Source: Cinchona pubescens
Lineage: Eukaryota > Streptophyta > Magnoliopsida > Gentianales > Rubiaceae
DNA: 64,000 nt
Direction: 5' to 3'
Assembly: GCA_025175665.1 (NCBI GenBank)
Contig: JANKKI010000066.1
Coordinates: forward strand, 1,984,001-2,048,000
In this document: piece after piece, positions 51,365-62,990 of the stretch
Layout: each line of letters starts with the position of its first letter
How positions within the stretch are numbered: the stretch's first letter is position 1
Notes under the pieces: generated by a model
Database searches by the model: none
Told to the model about the DNA's origin: nothing
The model's input: the letters and a program-made list of their open reading frames with translations, nothing else
Made by a program: the position numbers and the translations under genes

Positions 51365-52439
51365 ATGAGTTTGGATGCTTCTGAAGAAGAATCAGCCCAG
51401 GGGGTGGAAATTCCAGCTGATATAGAATGGAAAATGCTGGATAAATCCAAGTTTTTCTTCCTCGGAGCTGCCCTGTTTGAATGTGTTTCGGCTACCCTTT
51501 ACCCAATAGTGGTGTTAAAAAGAAGCCAGGCAACAGGTGGCACAATCTCAGCTTTCTTGCATTAGGACTGTCCTTATACACATCTAGTTTACTATGAAGA
51601 CTTTTCAAATCCTCTATAGAGGATTGAGGAATTCCCTAACAGGAACAATTCCTGCCAGGGCATTGTACATGGCTGCACTAGAGATTACCAAGAGTAATGT
51701 GGGGACTGCTGCTATTAGGGTTGGTCTCCCTGAGCCTACTGCGGCTGCTGTTGCCAATGCTGCCGCTGGATTGAGTGCTGCGGTGGCTGCTCAGATAGTT
51801 TGGACCCCAATTGATGTCGTGAGCCAGCGCCTGATGGTGCAGGGTGATTGTTATGGGCAGAGTGTTATTCGTCATAAGATGAATAATACTTCACCGTCTT
51901 CGATTAAGTACCTAAATGGGATTGATGCGTTCAGGAGGATTCTGAATGCGGATGGACTCAGAGGATTGTACAGAGGATTTGGGATTTCAATTCTGACTTA
52001 TGCTCCTTCTAATGCAGTTTGGTGGGCATCTTACACTGTTGCTCAGAGGCTGGTTTGGGATGGAATTGGATTTTACTTGTGCAAGAAAGATGATGAGAGA
52101 TTTGAAAATGGTGTTAGTGCCTTAAGACCTGATTGCAGAACTGTAATGGCAGTTCAAGGGGCCAGTGCATTCATGGCTGGTGGTGTTTCCGCGGTGATTA
52201 CCATGCCTTTGGATACAATTAAGACTAGATTGCAGGTTCTGGATGGCGATGAGAATGGCCGAAAGGGGCCAACTTTTGGACAAACATTGAGGAATTTAAT
52301 AAGAGAAGGTGGCTGGACAGCTTGCTACAGAGGACTGTGGCCAAGATGGGCTTCAATGTCCATGTCTGCCACCACAATGATCACTACCTATGAGATCCTG
52401 AAACGGCTTTCGGCCAAGAATCAAGAGGGTTTGACATGA
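51365..52439 (+). CDS. Mitochondrial carrier, SLC25A44-like (interrupted in this copy)
   Basis: Six-helix inner-membrane transporter of the mitochondrial carrier family; the human relative SLC25A44 carries branched-chain amino acids, but the plant substrate is not shown by sequence. The start is set at MSLDASEEES (51365) rather than the in-frame ATG eight codons upstream, because the match begins there. Signature motifs of the three repeats are visible: YPIVVLK, TPIDVVSQR and MPLDTIKTR. Other landmarks are GTIPARALYMAALE and YRGFGISILTYAPSNAVWWASY. Two faults split the gene: one extra base near 51531 and a 15-bp adapter fragment at 51573-51587 that brings an in-frame TAG, with about nine coding bases missing just after. 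With these removed it is a near full-length, single-exon gene. Confidence 0.9.
51568..51587 (+). other. Mosaic-end fragment inside the carrier coding region
   Basis: CTGTCCTTATACACATCTAG equals the inverted mosaic end with one missing base, plus AG. The protein reads CIRTV up to it and FTMK after it, so it is inserted within a conserved coding stretch and creates a stop codon. Confidence 0.88.
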
Positions 52440-53258
52440 TGAAAATGGGAAAAGAAAACAAAACTGAATATGTTTGGTTTTGTTCTCTCTCTACCTATTG
52501 TATCAATGTTAAACTTTTGGTTGTTTTCAAGTCAATTATTGAACGTGTCTCTGTTTTTCACTTTTACTTCAATAAAACTCTTCACCCTAACCAAAAATGG
52601 TGATCCATGTAAGCAGTAGCTAGTGTTTTCTATGCATACAACTTCAATGTACATAGTGTATTTTGTTTCTTGGACTCCATCTACATGTTGCTGGTGCATC
52701 TTGATTCGCAGTATCACTTCTACTGCTTCTTGCAACTATAATTCTAGACTGGGAGTTTACCTTTATCAGCTAAAGGTCAGTGTTTCTTGATTACTTATGA
52801 GGAGTTAGCTTAGTGACCGCAGGTACGGCCAAAATCATACTTATCTTTTTCGAGTCGGGTTTTTCTTTGTTTATTACATATATCCATCTCTTAGTGGAAG
52901 ACTTTTGCTCTTACTTCTGATGATGTTGATTATGAGACAGGTGGAAGAAAGTACACAGGTCTCCATTTAAAACAGCAGAGTTTCAATAGCAACAAAAGGT
53001 GGGGGGGGTCATCCGAAGAAGATGCAGATACATTTGCATAGAATAAGTTCGGCAAACTCAATTGATTGACACGATGTACGAATGTTTTCAACTAAAATTG
53101 GGTGCTAAATTAGCCGAAGTACAAATAAAATAGCACTACTACAACAAAAGTGTCGTTCTTGAAGAAGTATGCATTCACAGGCTAGCTCTGGACCAAGAAG
53201 AAACCTAATTGCTTAGACAGACAGTGTAGTGAGAGTGTAAAACTAGATGAATACAACA
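52440..53258. other. Convergent 3' ends of the carrier and ALFIN-LIKE genes
   Basis: 3' untranslated sequence of both converging genes. A G-run lies near 52999-53007. No further gene seen. Confidence 0.6.
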
Positions 53259-55707
53259 TCAAGTGCGAGCTTTCTTGTTGCTGCATGATGGACATTTGTA
53301 CTGCTTGATAAGCTCAGCCCTAGCAGGGGTGATCTTCACACACTTGCCATGGAACCACTTCTCACATAAATCACAACATATCCAGAACTCGTCCGATGCA
53401 TAATTCTCGCCACAGGCCCCGCACAAGGTGTCACCATGCTCTTCATCATCTTCCTCATCTAATCCTTCTTCCTCATCCTTTGGCAGTGACTTTGAATATT
53501 TTCCTTGAGATTCAGATGCCCGCTGCTTTTGTCACAAATGGAGTGTTAAGCAAAATAAAGACACAGCAAAAAGGTCATGCCATCCAGCAGTTGGAGAATT
53601 AGATTAAGTCAACAGAATGAACTTAGAATGCCCACCAAGCACTATAAGGGACAGACCAGAGACTAAGAAAAATGGCATCTAGGAAAATGATGAAGATGCA
53701 ATCACACATTAAAAAAACTGAAGGCATTCATAAGAGAATGAAAATTCCTTCTCACCAATTTGGGATTTGACTTGGATTTGTTACTACTGTGATTTGACAC
53801 TGAAGACTTCTCTTTCTGTTGTTTCTTAGCAGCACCAGTCACAACTTCAAAAACAGTAGGAGATCATTTATTTAATTGAAAAAAGAAATCCTGTATCAAA
53901 AGATATAGAAAAAAAAAAAAAAAAAAATCAACGACATAGACTTTTAAAAGGAAATTAGCATTTTGGTTCCTTATTTTTATCAATCCCAGTTTACTTCCCC
54001 ATGCTTCACCAAACTGTTGGACTCATCCCAATTTACCTATGTTTCAATGTTAACTATGCAGATATTTGGTCCTTTACATGTACAAAAAACATGTTATTCA
54101 AGGCTTCAATCCAATGCTGGTCACCTCATGTAATTCTGGAGTTAATATGTCAGAACTGAAACCTGGCAGACTATCAAGTGACGGACCCAAAACATGATAG
54201 CCAAATTTGCTGCTGTAGTCTCTTGTGACTAAACAGCAGCAAATAAAAGTGGAGATTTTTAGCCACTGTAATAGTGCTATTCCATTACATAGCGACATAT
54301 AATTTCTGTTCTGTAGAATATACATTGTGTAATATCTATTAGAGTTGGTCAGTTTTTACTTTGAGTATCTATGTAAACATATGTGATACATCCTCCAGCC
54401 AATGGTTGTTTTCTCATTTTGATTCAAGGAGCATGTCCCACAAAGTTTAAAGCAAAAGTTCAACAATGTGTACCTGTCTGCTTTATCAAATCGAAATCTA
54501 GCCCCAAAGTAGAAGGCAACAGCAAGCAACCATGCATCACTATGCACAGCCACTAAAGATAACCTCAGTCCTTTTCTTGCATACCATCTCTAGCAAAGTT
54601 AATGCCTAAAGCAGGTTCGGGTAGTTCAGGAGGTACTTCTTCTGCTGGTAGATTGACCTCCCAGTGCTCACTAGGAAAACCATACAAGCACAAATTCTCC
54701 TTCTCTACCCCAATAGATTTGAAAAGTTAAACTTAGTAAAAGAATAATAGTAATTAGACAAGATTATAACAAAAGACGGAGTGCAAATTACATGACTGAC
54801 TGCTATCCACAATAGACAGAAGATTAATAAAAGTCATTCACAAAGACCTCACAGTAACAGGGTAAAGCTTTAAATAGAAACATTTTCCTTCTAAACTTTC
54901 AACATACCACAATGCAACCTAAAGCCACAACGTAAATATGACCTTTACCATGGCATAATATGTCCTAAGAAAGATGATTCCGGTAAATTTTCTGAAACAA
55001 GATTGCTTACCACAGACATGCATAGTAGAAGTAGAGTCGACAGAATTGAACTAGCAGTCTTTTCAAGCCAAGCAAACAGTATATATCAAGCATACAAAAC
55101 TATCACACCTTGCATGTCACAGAACCAAGATGAACATAGCTTCTACAAAGAAAATAGGAAAAACAGAGATTCTCAAGTGCTATAAAAAGATTACCCTTCA
55201 GTGCTCATCATAATTAGTTTTAATCAGGCCCTTATCCACGCAGATTTCAAGAACTCAAGAAACAAAATCAAAACTTAATAGCAGCCACGGAGCATGAAAC
55301 AACAGAAGGGTTTAATTAAGTAGGTATTACAGCAAAAAAACAACCATACAAACTACAAGAAAAAAGCATAGTAACAACCCAAATAAACCGTATACCAACA
55401 TAAACATCATTAAACAACCCAATTAGTTGAAAATTGTCAGCCTTTTCTTCATAAATAGAACATCCACATTTTCATACAAAAATAACATCAAAGCAAAAAT
55501 AATAAAAACTCATTCTTGGATTCAAATTTAGGAATACCTGGGTCACACTGCTGGAAGAAAACTTCAACTAGAAATAAAAACTCAAAATTTACAAAAATAT
55601 GGGAGAGAGAGAGAACCTGTGGTAAGAGCTTTAATTAAGGCAGCTCTTCGGCCCTTAAAATCTCTAAATACTTCCTCCACAGTTCTTGGATTGTAGCCGC
55701 CATCCAT
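53259..55707 (-). CDS. AL: ALFIN-LIKE PHD-finger protein
   Basis: Nuclear histone reader of the plant-specific ALFIN-LIKE family; its PHD finger binds H3K4me3 (family knowledge). Recognisable exons: 55707-55620 (MDGGYNPRTVEEVFRDFKG), around 55575-55530 (VEVFFQQCDP), around 54720-54475 (ENLCLYGFPSEHWEVNLPAE, then VAVHSDAWLLAVAFYFGARF), around 53850-53757 (EVVTGAAKKQQKEKSS) and about 53523-53259. The last exon holds an acidic stretch and the C4HC3 PHD finger from CGACGENYASDEFWICCDIC to KCPSC. The family length of about 250 residues fits. A two-base excess near 54565 breaks the frame between KD and LSLVAVHSD. Expected sequence around FDKADR and the segment that follows (FNMINDLPTIFE in relatives) is not clearly read, possibly because of further errors. 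Confidence 0.9.
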
Positions 55708-57002
55708 TTTCAGTGATTAATTCCACTGCAAAACTACTTCACTTTTCTTAATTATTTCACTAATAAATCCTGTTTTGAAGGGATTTTCAAGAAGAGTGAA
55801 AAATCGGAATGAGCAGGGAAACTCAAGGACGACGTATCTATCTAATATGTAAGAAACAGGCTTCTTTTGTAGTCAGCGTAGATTCTTATGTGGAGCGGAT
55901 TTGAATCTGAAGAATGTGGACGGGTTTAACTATATTTGAGAGAGGGTTGATGAATCCGAGCGAGTGAACCCACTTCCACTTTGGAGTTCGGCCTGAGTAT
56001 TTAGCAATGGCTTCTCTTGTGGACCAACAGCCCATATAAAAGACTAGTTTTTTTTTTCAAACGGCAAATGCATATTTCACATAAACAAAAACATTTAGAA
56101 TTACCAAAGTTGGAGATTCCTAACTTACAACATGAAGCCAACTATATAATTAGGTAGACTTCCGTGGACTTGTGATTGTTCAATAAATTACATATTTCAT
56201 GTGATGTTACTAAATTCAAATTCGTAATTCGAGTCTGCTTAACTATTTTCCCTCTACTCAATTATTCCGAGTTATAAAATCCGTTATTTGAAGAAAAAAA
56301 AATTGTGAAAATCAATATAAATAAAGAGATAGTATATTTATATAAAATAACAAAATTATTAATATTTTATTAAATCCAAAAAATAATGAACGAAATCAAT
56401 ACAATTTTCCTATTAAAAAGTAATGTTGTGTTCTTGTTACACACATGAACTGCAATTGTACTCCATAAGATTTGTCAAATTAGAGTCTCCATTTCCAAAT
56501 TATGATGGAGAACCAAACGCAGTTACACAGCAGCTTTTCTGGCTATCACATCCAACCAAACTTATTTCAGTGTTTACTGGTTGACTATTTCTTTGTTGAA
56601 TTAAATAAACTCACTTGGAATAGTATTCATGCTTCCAGCCTTATCTAACATTGTAGCAATATATATTCATAGCACTCACTTGGCCAACAAACAACATAGA
56701 AGAGCATATAGGAGGCTAATCACATCATATAAAATGTAAAACACAGATCATACGTTGTTTAAATGTTGAACAGAACCAAATAACTTCTTGTTCCTGGATT
56801 GTAAGTGAAAGGAACATCGCGCTCTTGACAAAACAACAGTGTTCATTCAACATAGTAGAATGAATTAAAAACTAATACCAATCATACGAAAACTATCAAA
56901 TCAGATCAAGCCTTTTTCATCTGAGAATTTCTTCCAGAAACCATGTGTCTAATAATAAGCTAATTTTGTAGGCAAAGACGCACTACGGATACTAATAACT
57001 AA
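55708..57002. other. Promoter of ALFIN-LIKE and 3' flank of NF-YA
   Basis: AT-rich spacer. The left part would be the ALFIN-LIKE promoter and leader, the right part 3' sequence of NF-YA. No gene or clear repeat seen. Confidence 0.55.
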
Positions 57003-57023
57003 AGAGCCAAGGATGACTTCCCT
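57003..57023 (-). promoter_or_regulatory. miR169 target site in the NF-YA 3' untranslated region
   Basis: The plus strand at 57004-57019 reads GAGCCAAGGATGACTT, identical to nucleotides 2-17 of the miR169d-type microRNA; the next base differs. The NF-YA transcript therefore carries the complementary target. miR169 sites in NF-YA 3' untranslated regions are a conserved plant regulatory feature. Expected cleavage is between 57012 and 57013. Confidence 0.88.
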
Positions 57024-57025
57024 CT

Positions 57026-60000
57026 TTATCCAGCAGCCATGTTGTCAAGTGGTGCTGAACATGGATGCTGAAGCTTTGCTTCCCTCTGGACAGTGGTGGG
57101 ACATTGTAGAACTCTCTGGTTATCAATCACATTTCTACCACCCCCACCACTCAGCAGAGAACCACCAATGTGAGCCTGTGATAACCAGAGAACCTGAATT
57201 GCTGATGGCAACAACATTATCAACAGTTGGAACACTTGTCACATCTGAGCAACTTAAGGAAATCCCTTCTTTTTGAGATTCAGTCTTGTGAGCTTCAGAT
57301 TCCATTGTTTCCATGTTTAACTGGTGCTGCGTGGAACCTGAATGGCCATGGCTATTGGTCTTGACAATTGCCTTGGACTCTTGGAGTTTCTTTGTATTCA
57401 GGAAACGACCTCCAGAACCCCTTTCTCTTTTTAAAGCGTGACGATGCCGAGACTCGTGGAGATAAGGCTGAAGATGTATTTGAGAATACAAAATATAAGC
57501 AAAACGTTGATGCATTCGAGCAATCAGTGGTAACCATGCACTGCTATCAGAACTGTATGTCGCTTCGAATTTTCGACAGTTTGTTTTGAGCCTCTAGCTT
57601 AGCACGGGACTCTCTACGCCTCATAATTGCTTTGAACTGTTTTGCATTGACAAAGATAGGCTCATCTTGTGAAGCATCAAGAGGAAGTGGCACACGAAAA
57701 GGTGTCATGCCCATCATTTGGGAATGTACCTGATCAGATATAAACAGTAAATATCTCATGAAGAAACACATCTTAGGCTAATTCATAAAACTTGTGTGGT
57801 CTTTACATAGCATAGAAGGTTATGTACTATTGAGTGGAAGAGTAAACAAGAATCGTTAAGAACAAACCACCACGTTGAGGAATCCAAAACCAAAGAGCCT
57901 ACTTAATATAAAATTAGGAAACTCCCTAGGTGCTTGATATACTCGCGAGGTTTTACAACAAAAATCTCATATTATCATGTTTATCTTGCACTGTTTGTGG
58001 ATAATCTAGATCCTATGAAATAAGCTACCATGAGTTTGAATAATACAAAAAATAGAACTTTTCTGTTCCAGGAGAATCTTTTGGAGAGGAAAAGCATAGA
58101 AGCATAATAGGAAAGGAGATGCAAAGTGGAAAAAAATATTAAAAAACAACGAAATGGCATAGTACTTTTTTAGACTATGTTACTGAACCCTGAAATATCT
58201 GAACAATACTATAACAAATATTCCACCTCCACGAAGCACTATGAAACAAAAATTATGCTACCACTGACAGTGACTCAGGCTTTAAACAATGGCAGAATCA
58301 GCTCAGCTACAGTAACTTCATTATTTTTTTTCCCATGCTCTTTCATAGGCAGCATAGATTACGTAAATAGAATGTGTACAAGAATAGGAAGAAAGCTTGC
58401 GAAGTAAAGATTCCAATATCAGGAGAAGAATGGTGAAATAAACTCCCATGGAGATCTTCTCCCACCCCTTATCTCCTCCCTTCCAATCCCCACGGATTTA
58501 AAAGACTTATCTCCTTATCAATGATTGTTTTCAGGGCAAAAAATGTCTATAACCACTGAACTATTAATAGTCCACTTATGACCAGGTAACTAATTTTGGT
58601 TTCAAATTGCCCACTAAACTATTTTCACGGTCCACTTATAATCACCCAACTATTTTTTGTTTCAAATTACCCACTTAATTTTTAAAAGAGTATATTAATA
58701 GCCATCATATAAATATTACACTTAATCATCCTAATTGTCAATAATAAACTTTTTAAAAGTTTAGTGGGTCATTTGAAACCAAAAATAGTTCAGTGATCGT
58801 AAGGAAATCATAAAAATAGTTTAGTGGGTAATTTGAAACAAAAAATAGTTGGATGGTCAAAAGTGGACAATGCAATATAGGTTTTTTGCCCTTGTTTTTA
58901 ATATGGAGTTCAAAAAGAAGATGAAGAGAACAAAGTTTTTCTTCATTATGTTCATTGATATATTTGTTTGAACTACAAAGAAGCATTCTTAGAAAAATCC
59001 GGCAATAGATAAATCTGCAATTAATGCTAAAATCAATGATAAAGAAATAGAACTCTCATTGTTGCACTTACCACAGGATAAGTGCCATATGCAGAAAGTA
59101 GTCCATGATTGTATGTATCAGGGTAAGTAAAAGGATAGCTTGCCTACAGAAAGTATTCGAGCACATCATCACTAGTTCAAAGCTGATCCATAACTCCGCA
59201 CGAATATCCAAAAACTAAATTAATCAACTTACATATTGCCTGCAATCAATTGAAGAACAAGGTAAAACGCAATCCTGAAATGATATAGTCGATTTACTTT
59301 GATCCTCTTCAGGCTTTACATGCACCCCACAAGAACCTGACAAATAAAAGATCATATATCTACATCCCAAAGAAGTTCAAAGACGAGGCAAAAAAGAAAA
59401 TGATAAAAAAGAAATGTCATTGGGAAATTACTTTTCTTCCAGAATAAATGTCACAGGACATGCTGGAACTTACGAATATAGTTTCAACTTTCCTTGTGTA
59501 AAAATAGTTTTAATTGCAAATTGCAAAATATTCTTTAAAATAGATTAGATGAAAAAAAAGAGAGAAAGAAAGTAATGGTCCCACACATTCCCTACTTCCT
59601 CTTCAAACATAAATCAACAAATATAGTCATTCCAAATGTTTCCACATTCCTTTTCAAAACATTTTATGTTTCCAACTGTCCTTAATATTATTCCTCTTGT
59701 TAAAGCAAACATCCATTTGAAATGGATGAAGTACTACCTCTCCCGCATCTTTCAGCATCATGTAAATTCCTAGCATGTTTTAATAGACAAAAGTAAATCG
59801 AAGGTCCAACCAATATTACATAAAGTGATTGAGCATATGAAGTAAGAATTTCATTATCTTGTTCAGAAAACTATACACAAAATTAACTCCTATTATGGTA
59901 CACTGAAAAGGCAAAGAATTGACAACACATAGAGAAAAGATAGCTTTAGGACAAAAACCTATATGATCACTAAATTATTACCAATTTACCATAATCCACT

Positions 60001-61242
60001 ATAGTCACATCCTAACCTAACCATTTATTTCAAATTCCCAGTAAACTATACTTATGGCTCACTTATAGCCGTCCAACTTTTTTTTTTTTTTCAAATCTCC
60101 CATTGAACTTTTTTGAAAAGTATATTACAATTATATATATTATACTGAGTTATCCCGAAAATTGACAGAATCACTAGTAGTATACTACTTTTAAAGTTCA
60201 GTGGACAATTCAAAACCAAAAGTAGTTTAGCGACAATAAGTGTACCATGGAAATAGTTTACTGAGTGATATGAAACCAAAAGTAGTTAGGCAGAATTAGT
60301 TTAGTGATCATAAATCTTTTTTGCCCTAATTTTTACCATGCATATCATTAGGAAGAAGACAACAAGAACCTACACAAAGTTAAATGACAAAAAAAAGAAC
60401 ACATTGTCTGGCTGGTAGGCACAAGTTCACTACATTTATATGAGTTGAGCTATTATGTACATTGAGCCATAAATATGGTCCTTAGCTTTGACTTTGGGGC
60501 ACAAACACGAAGGAGACTAGACAATAAATCATGATTTTTTTTTTCACTTTGATATTTATACTAGTAGCGAACTTTCTAAATGAAAGGGATTCACACCTAG
60601 CTACTATACTAGCTAAAATCATGCCCAAGACCAATCAAACCACACTACTAAAAATAGAACATCTTACAAATTCAATCGCTTCTCAATGTTACCATTCCAC
60701 TTCAGAGAAAACATAGAGAATATTATGTACATAGAGAATACTATACTAGCTAAACTCATGCCTAAGACCAATCAAACCACACTACTAAAAATAGAACATC
60801 TTACAAATTCATTCGCTTCTCAATGTTACCATTCCACTTCAGAGAAAACATAGAGAACTATACCTCAAGAAAACAAGAAGGCGAACAAACAATCAAAATA
60901 CCTGGTTGAATTGACATAACATTTTTTCCATAGTTTTCATTTTCCACGCTAGCCTCTTCACGGCATGATTGACCAGTTGACTGAGTGGAAGAAGACTCTT
61001 GGTCTTGAATGTGAAAACCCAATTTACTGCTTAGTACCTGGAAAACAATCCATTGGAGATACCATATTGAAGCTTAAATTTCTTGACAGAGATGATTGTT
61101 GCCCTTGTGAGTCTGTAGAAGCCCACCAAAGGTGGCTGTGATCAATACAAGGAGCCACTGAGTGAGCACTGTTAAGATCATAACCCTTGTTCAGCAATAT
61201 TCCTGCATTCTTCAGAAGTATGAATGATCTCTCACAGTGCAC
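57026..61242 (-). CDS. NF-YA: NF-YA transcription factor (CCAAT-binding subunit A)
   Basis: DNA-recognition subunit of the NF-Y trimer, acting in the nucleus at CCAAT sites. Exons: about 61242-60903, 59336-59233, 59143-59072, 57729 to about 57564, and 57467 to a stop at 57135 or 57026 depending on frame. The NF-YB/C-binding helix reads EPIFVNAKQFKAIMRRRESR, and the DNA-binding part PYLHESRHRHALKRERGSGG is followed by GRFLNTKKLQES. Upstream acidic and Gln/Ser-rich stretches (HIQDQESSSTQSTGQS) are typical. Faults: one extra base near 61027, and the donor expected near 57564 is not GT. The start codon is uncertain; 61242 is simply the first ATG of the 5'-most open frame. Ala-Lys-Gln-Phe-Lys in place of the usual AKQYH is a mild oddity. 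Confidence 0.88.
58533..58892. mobile_element. Fold-back MITE, 360 bp, in an NF-YA intron
   Basis: The ends AGGGCAAAAAA and TTTTTTGCCCT are inverted copies. The inverted arms extend about 145 bp (58533-58680 against 58748-58892), and each arm repeats a motif like AACTATTTTTGGTTTCAAAT twice. It has no coding capacity. A target duplication is unclear (TGTTTTC against TGTTTTT). Confidence 0.8.
59946..60329. mobile_element. Second, diverged fold-back MITE of the same family
   Basis: It starts TTAGGACAAAAACC, ends TTTTTTGCCCTAA, and has inner motifs ACTAAATTATTA and AACCAAAAGTAGTTTAG in opposite orientation. Layout and size match the element at 58533-58892, but identity is lower, so it is an older or separate insertion in the next NF-YA intron. 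Confidence 0.7.
60602..60857. repeat. Tandem duplication, unit 137 bp
   Basis: TACTATACTAGCTAAA begins at 60602 and again at 60739. The copies stay almost identical through ACCAATCAAACCACACTACT and CCATTCCACTTCAGAGAAAA. It lies in an NF-YA intron and is recent, judging by the few differences. Confidence 0.92.
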
Positions 61243-62402
61243 TTAAATGACACGAGACACAATATTCAACTTATGATGACTTTTATGACCCTAACTGCAA
61301 CCTGTTTACCTGCTAATGAAGTTAACAAGGCCAAAGTAAAAATTTGCTTCAAGAGGTAAATTTAAGTAGAATTGGACTTAACTTCTCACAGTAATTATAA
61401 CACCAAATGTGGATGAAAGGAATTCGAAGTTCAAAGTATGTACCTATTTAATTCTAAAATCAAGAATTATTTACACTATCTAAAGTTCATGCCTACTCTA
61501 GGACCATCTTATGCTTCACTTGTCTTCTGCTTGTAATTGAATAATTAAGGCGGATTTTTCCCTTAGTCTTACCCTAACAGTTTGCAAAAAACTTGGCTAT
61601 AAAAATTTCTCAGAATATTTCCCACTTCTTCACCTAATACATGCCAAAATATATTTAAATCACCTCAAAACTCAAAAGAGTTCGCACACAAACAGAATAG
61701 ATTTATGAGCTTGTTCCGAATTCATAAAAGACGGTGGCTAAATCATCACAATATCAAATTTAAACAGATGATGCCAATTTTATACAGAAGGCAAACATGT
61801 GTATTTATGAAAACCATATGCACCCGCATGCACATACCAATAGCTGTCTATACATCCTATTTCATGGTTATTTGATGACAAACGAAAATTAGGTTGCAGT
61901 AGCATCAAGTAAATCAGTAGAAATAACACAAATATGAGAACCTATTCATCATCTTTGTTATCAAGGTATGAAACTCGTATTGGAAAAAAAAAAAAAATAC
62001 TACACCTTTCATCAGATTCAAACAGAACTACTGAATCGAGCAACCCACCCAAACCCGGCACCTCCTAAGAGGAAGGAACATAGCAGAAAAGATTTTGACA
62101 ACATAAAAGGGAAGACTCCAGATGAACCGAAAATACCACCAAGTCTAGTACAAGGTAGGAAGTCAAACTAAAGAAACTGTCTTGCATATTTTGTAGTAGT
62201 CTTTTCTTCTACCCGGAGGATGCCGTGCCATGCGATGCCATTTAAAGGTAACATTTTTATCCTAAAACCGATGGCTTGAATGGAAAATATTACAACTACC
62301 AAATAAGCAAGATCCTAAAATATATTTCAAATGTTCCTGGTAGTGTCTCTTAAACATCTAGATGTGATAAGAATCAGCAAAACATGCAGCACTTACCCAG
62401 AA
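61243..62402 (-). other. Probable first introns of NF-YA
   Basis: AT-rich sequence between the coding exons and the repeat-rich leader. It contains the adapter remnant at 62344-62377. No other gene seen. Confidence 0.45.
62344..62377. other. Degenerate mosaic-end junction
   Basis: TGTCTCTTA, ACATCTAGATGTG and ATAAGA follow each other with single-base losses, matching a head-to-head pair of Tn5 mosaic ends. The central ACATCTAGATGTG is exact. Confidence 0.8.
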
Positions 62403-62726
62403 CTACAAGCCCCCCATACCATTAAAATCAGCAGCAGAGACATAGTTCACAGAAACCATAAACACAAACCCGATGAAAAAAAGGGTCAACACAGAAACGA
62501 AAAAGTCGTGGAGATTTCTTGAAACAAAGAAAAACCCATATGCACAAGTAAAGCTAGTGACCATATTTGTTGATTTTGATTGAAGAAAAAAAGTAGTTGA
62601 AGAAAGAGTTAATAGTAATAGTACGAGAGTAGTTAGGGGGAGAAAGGACCTTTGGGAATTGGTAAAGATTGAAGATGTTGTTGGGATAGAGTTGGGCATG
62701 TCCCCTTTCTTCAAACCCCACAAATT

Positions 62727-62728
<2 letters not shown>

Positions 62729-62773
<45 letters not shown>
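62729..62773. repeat. (TC)n microsatellite
   Basis: About 22 TC units in the probable NF-YA leader. On the transcript strand this is a GA run, as found in many plant 5' leaders. Confidence 0.95.
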
Positions 62774-62775
<2 letters not shown>

Positions 62776-62789
62776 CTATCTTCTTGGCT

Positions 62790-62790
<1 letters not shown>

Positions 62791-62826
<36 letters not shown>

Positions 62827-62835
62827 TGATGCTGC
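62791..62835. repeat. (TGC)n trinucleotide repeat
   Basis: Ten perfect TGC units followed by imperfect ones. On the transcript strand these are CAG units, giving the Gln run of the upstream open frame. Confidence 0.93.
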
Positions 62836-62990
62836 CGAGTAGTGTAGTAGTATTCAATTTTCTTTAATTGTTTCAACGGCCTAAAACCACTTTCTTGATT
62901 GCTGACGGCCAGTCTTTGTTCATCTTCAAAACAAAAGAATACTGAGGTTTTATTTACTAGCTCAATACCCAACCACTCTTTTTCTTCTTT

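Larger units (their letters stand above)
62403..62990 (-). other. Probable NF-YA 5' leader exon with long upstream open frame
   Basis: A 189-codon minus-strand open frame (62972-62403) runs through CAG and GA repeats and would encode a Gln run, an Arg-Glu run and two hydrophobic stretches. It resembles no protein I know. Its place just upstream of NF-YA coding exons suggests an untranslated leader, which in NF-YA genes often carries upstream open frames. Confidence 0.45.
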
